Assembly (NCBI GenBank): GCA_019057865.1
Contig: JAHLWP010000001.1
Location: forward strand, 62,001 to 126,000
Reading direction: 5' to 3'
Source: Promethearchaeota archaeon
GTDB taxonomy: Archaea; Asgardarchaeota; Lokiarchaeia; Sigyniarchaeales; SOKP01
DNA length: 64,000 nucleotides
In this document: piece after piece, positions 63,929 through 64,000 of the stretch
How positions within the stretch are numbered: position 1 is the first letter of the stretch
Layout of the letters: the number at the start of each line of letters is the position of its first letter
Program-made: the position numbers and the translations under genes
Notes under the pieces: generated by a model
Told to the model about the DNA's origin: nothing
Database searches by the model: none
What the model saw: the letters and a program-made list of their open reading frames with translations, nothing else

Positions 63929-64000
63929 ATGAATAAAATTTTTTTAGAAGGAAATACTATCAATATTACTTTTTTATCCTCTTTTAAACATTGGCCGGGT
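63929..64000 (+). CDS. Start of an unidentified gene cotranscribed with phnN, partial
   Basis: The ATG at 63929 opens 24 codons (MNKIFLEGNTINITFL and so on) that run off the window. It starts four bases after phnN, so it is almost certainly in the same operon. Too short to identify. Confidence 0.5.
   Translation, partial: MNKIFLEGNTINITFLSSFKHWPG

Noticed and set aside
1-64000. tRNA, rRNA, CRISPR arrays, insertion sequences or prophage
   Set aside because: I looked for TpsiC-like motifs, regularly spaced repeats and transposase or phage proteins and recognised none; a covariance search could still find a tRNA.

Overview
The window reads as chromosome of an Asgard archaeon, most likely of the Lokiarchaeia type. 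This is inferred from gene content, not from a marker phylogeny. The DNA is very AT-rich. It carries archaeal housekeeping genes (ATP-dependent DNA ligase, AMP phosphorylase, histidyl-tRNA synthetase, OMP decarboxylase, F420-linked redox genes). It also carries eukaryote-flavoured cell-biology genes: a gelsolin-like domain, longin/roadblock-type domains, TPR and LRR proteins, and a 7TM protein with a treble-clef zinc finger. UGA is read as selenocysteine here: a two-gene hdrA-mvhD unit is open only if four in-frame UGA codons are decoded, each sitting where relatives have cysteine.

Layout. 1-15.9 kb: partial hisC, longin-like and gelsolin-like proteins, DNA ligase, two paralogous LRR proteins flanking a tungsten AOR and its ferredoxin, AMP phosphorylase, a membrane receptor with a cytoplasmic roadblock/longin-like domain, and a TPR protein. 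15.9-18.4 kb: the selenoprotein operon hdrA-mvhD with a SECIS-like hairpin after it. 18.6-20 kb: a small membrane protein and pyrF. 20.2-30 kb: a thiol and metalloid island. It has two divergent operons around an ArsR gene (four DGC-domain proteins, one fused to a GcvH-like lipoyl domain, an HdrA-N-like protein, a ferredoxin, a CxC thioredoxin-like protein, and DUF166). It also has Acr3, two more ArsR genes and a decayed, truncated merA. Downstream of acr3 is a small beta-grasp-like gene whose frame continues through a UGA-UGA pair into a 37-residue tail and is followed by a second SECIS-like hairpin. 30-40.3 kb: hisS, a corrinoid methyltransferase operon, a SAM methyltransferase, and a 2-oxoacid:ferredoxin oxidoreductase operon ending in an FrhB-PyrK fusion. 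40.3-47.5 kb: two ABC export systems, the second fused to a CPBP protease domain, and a DMT permease. 47.5-64 kb: peptidase/amidohydrolase genes, MBL-fold proteins, an LsrF-like aldolase, an alcohol dehydrogenase, DUF1028, an F420:NADP reductase-like protein, an MFS/ferredoxin operon, RHH and DtxR regulators, and PhnN.

The genes suggest an anaerobe that moves electrons through ferredoxin, F420 and NAD(P)H (AOR, KOR, HdrA/MvhD, FrhB-PyrK, F420:NADP reductase), uses methylated amines or similar methyl donors, and copes with arsenic and formerly mercury. The strongest candidate for something undescribed is the possible double-selenocysteine beta-grasp protein behind acr3. Next is the DGC/GcvH/HdrA-N cluster under a CVC-type ArsR. 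No tRNA, rRNA, CRISPR array, insertion sequence or prophage was recognised.
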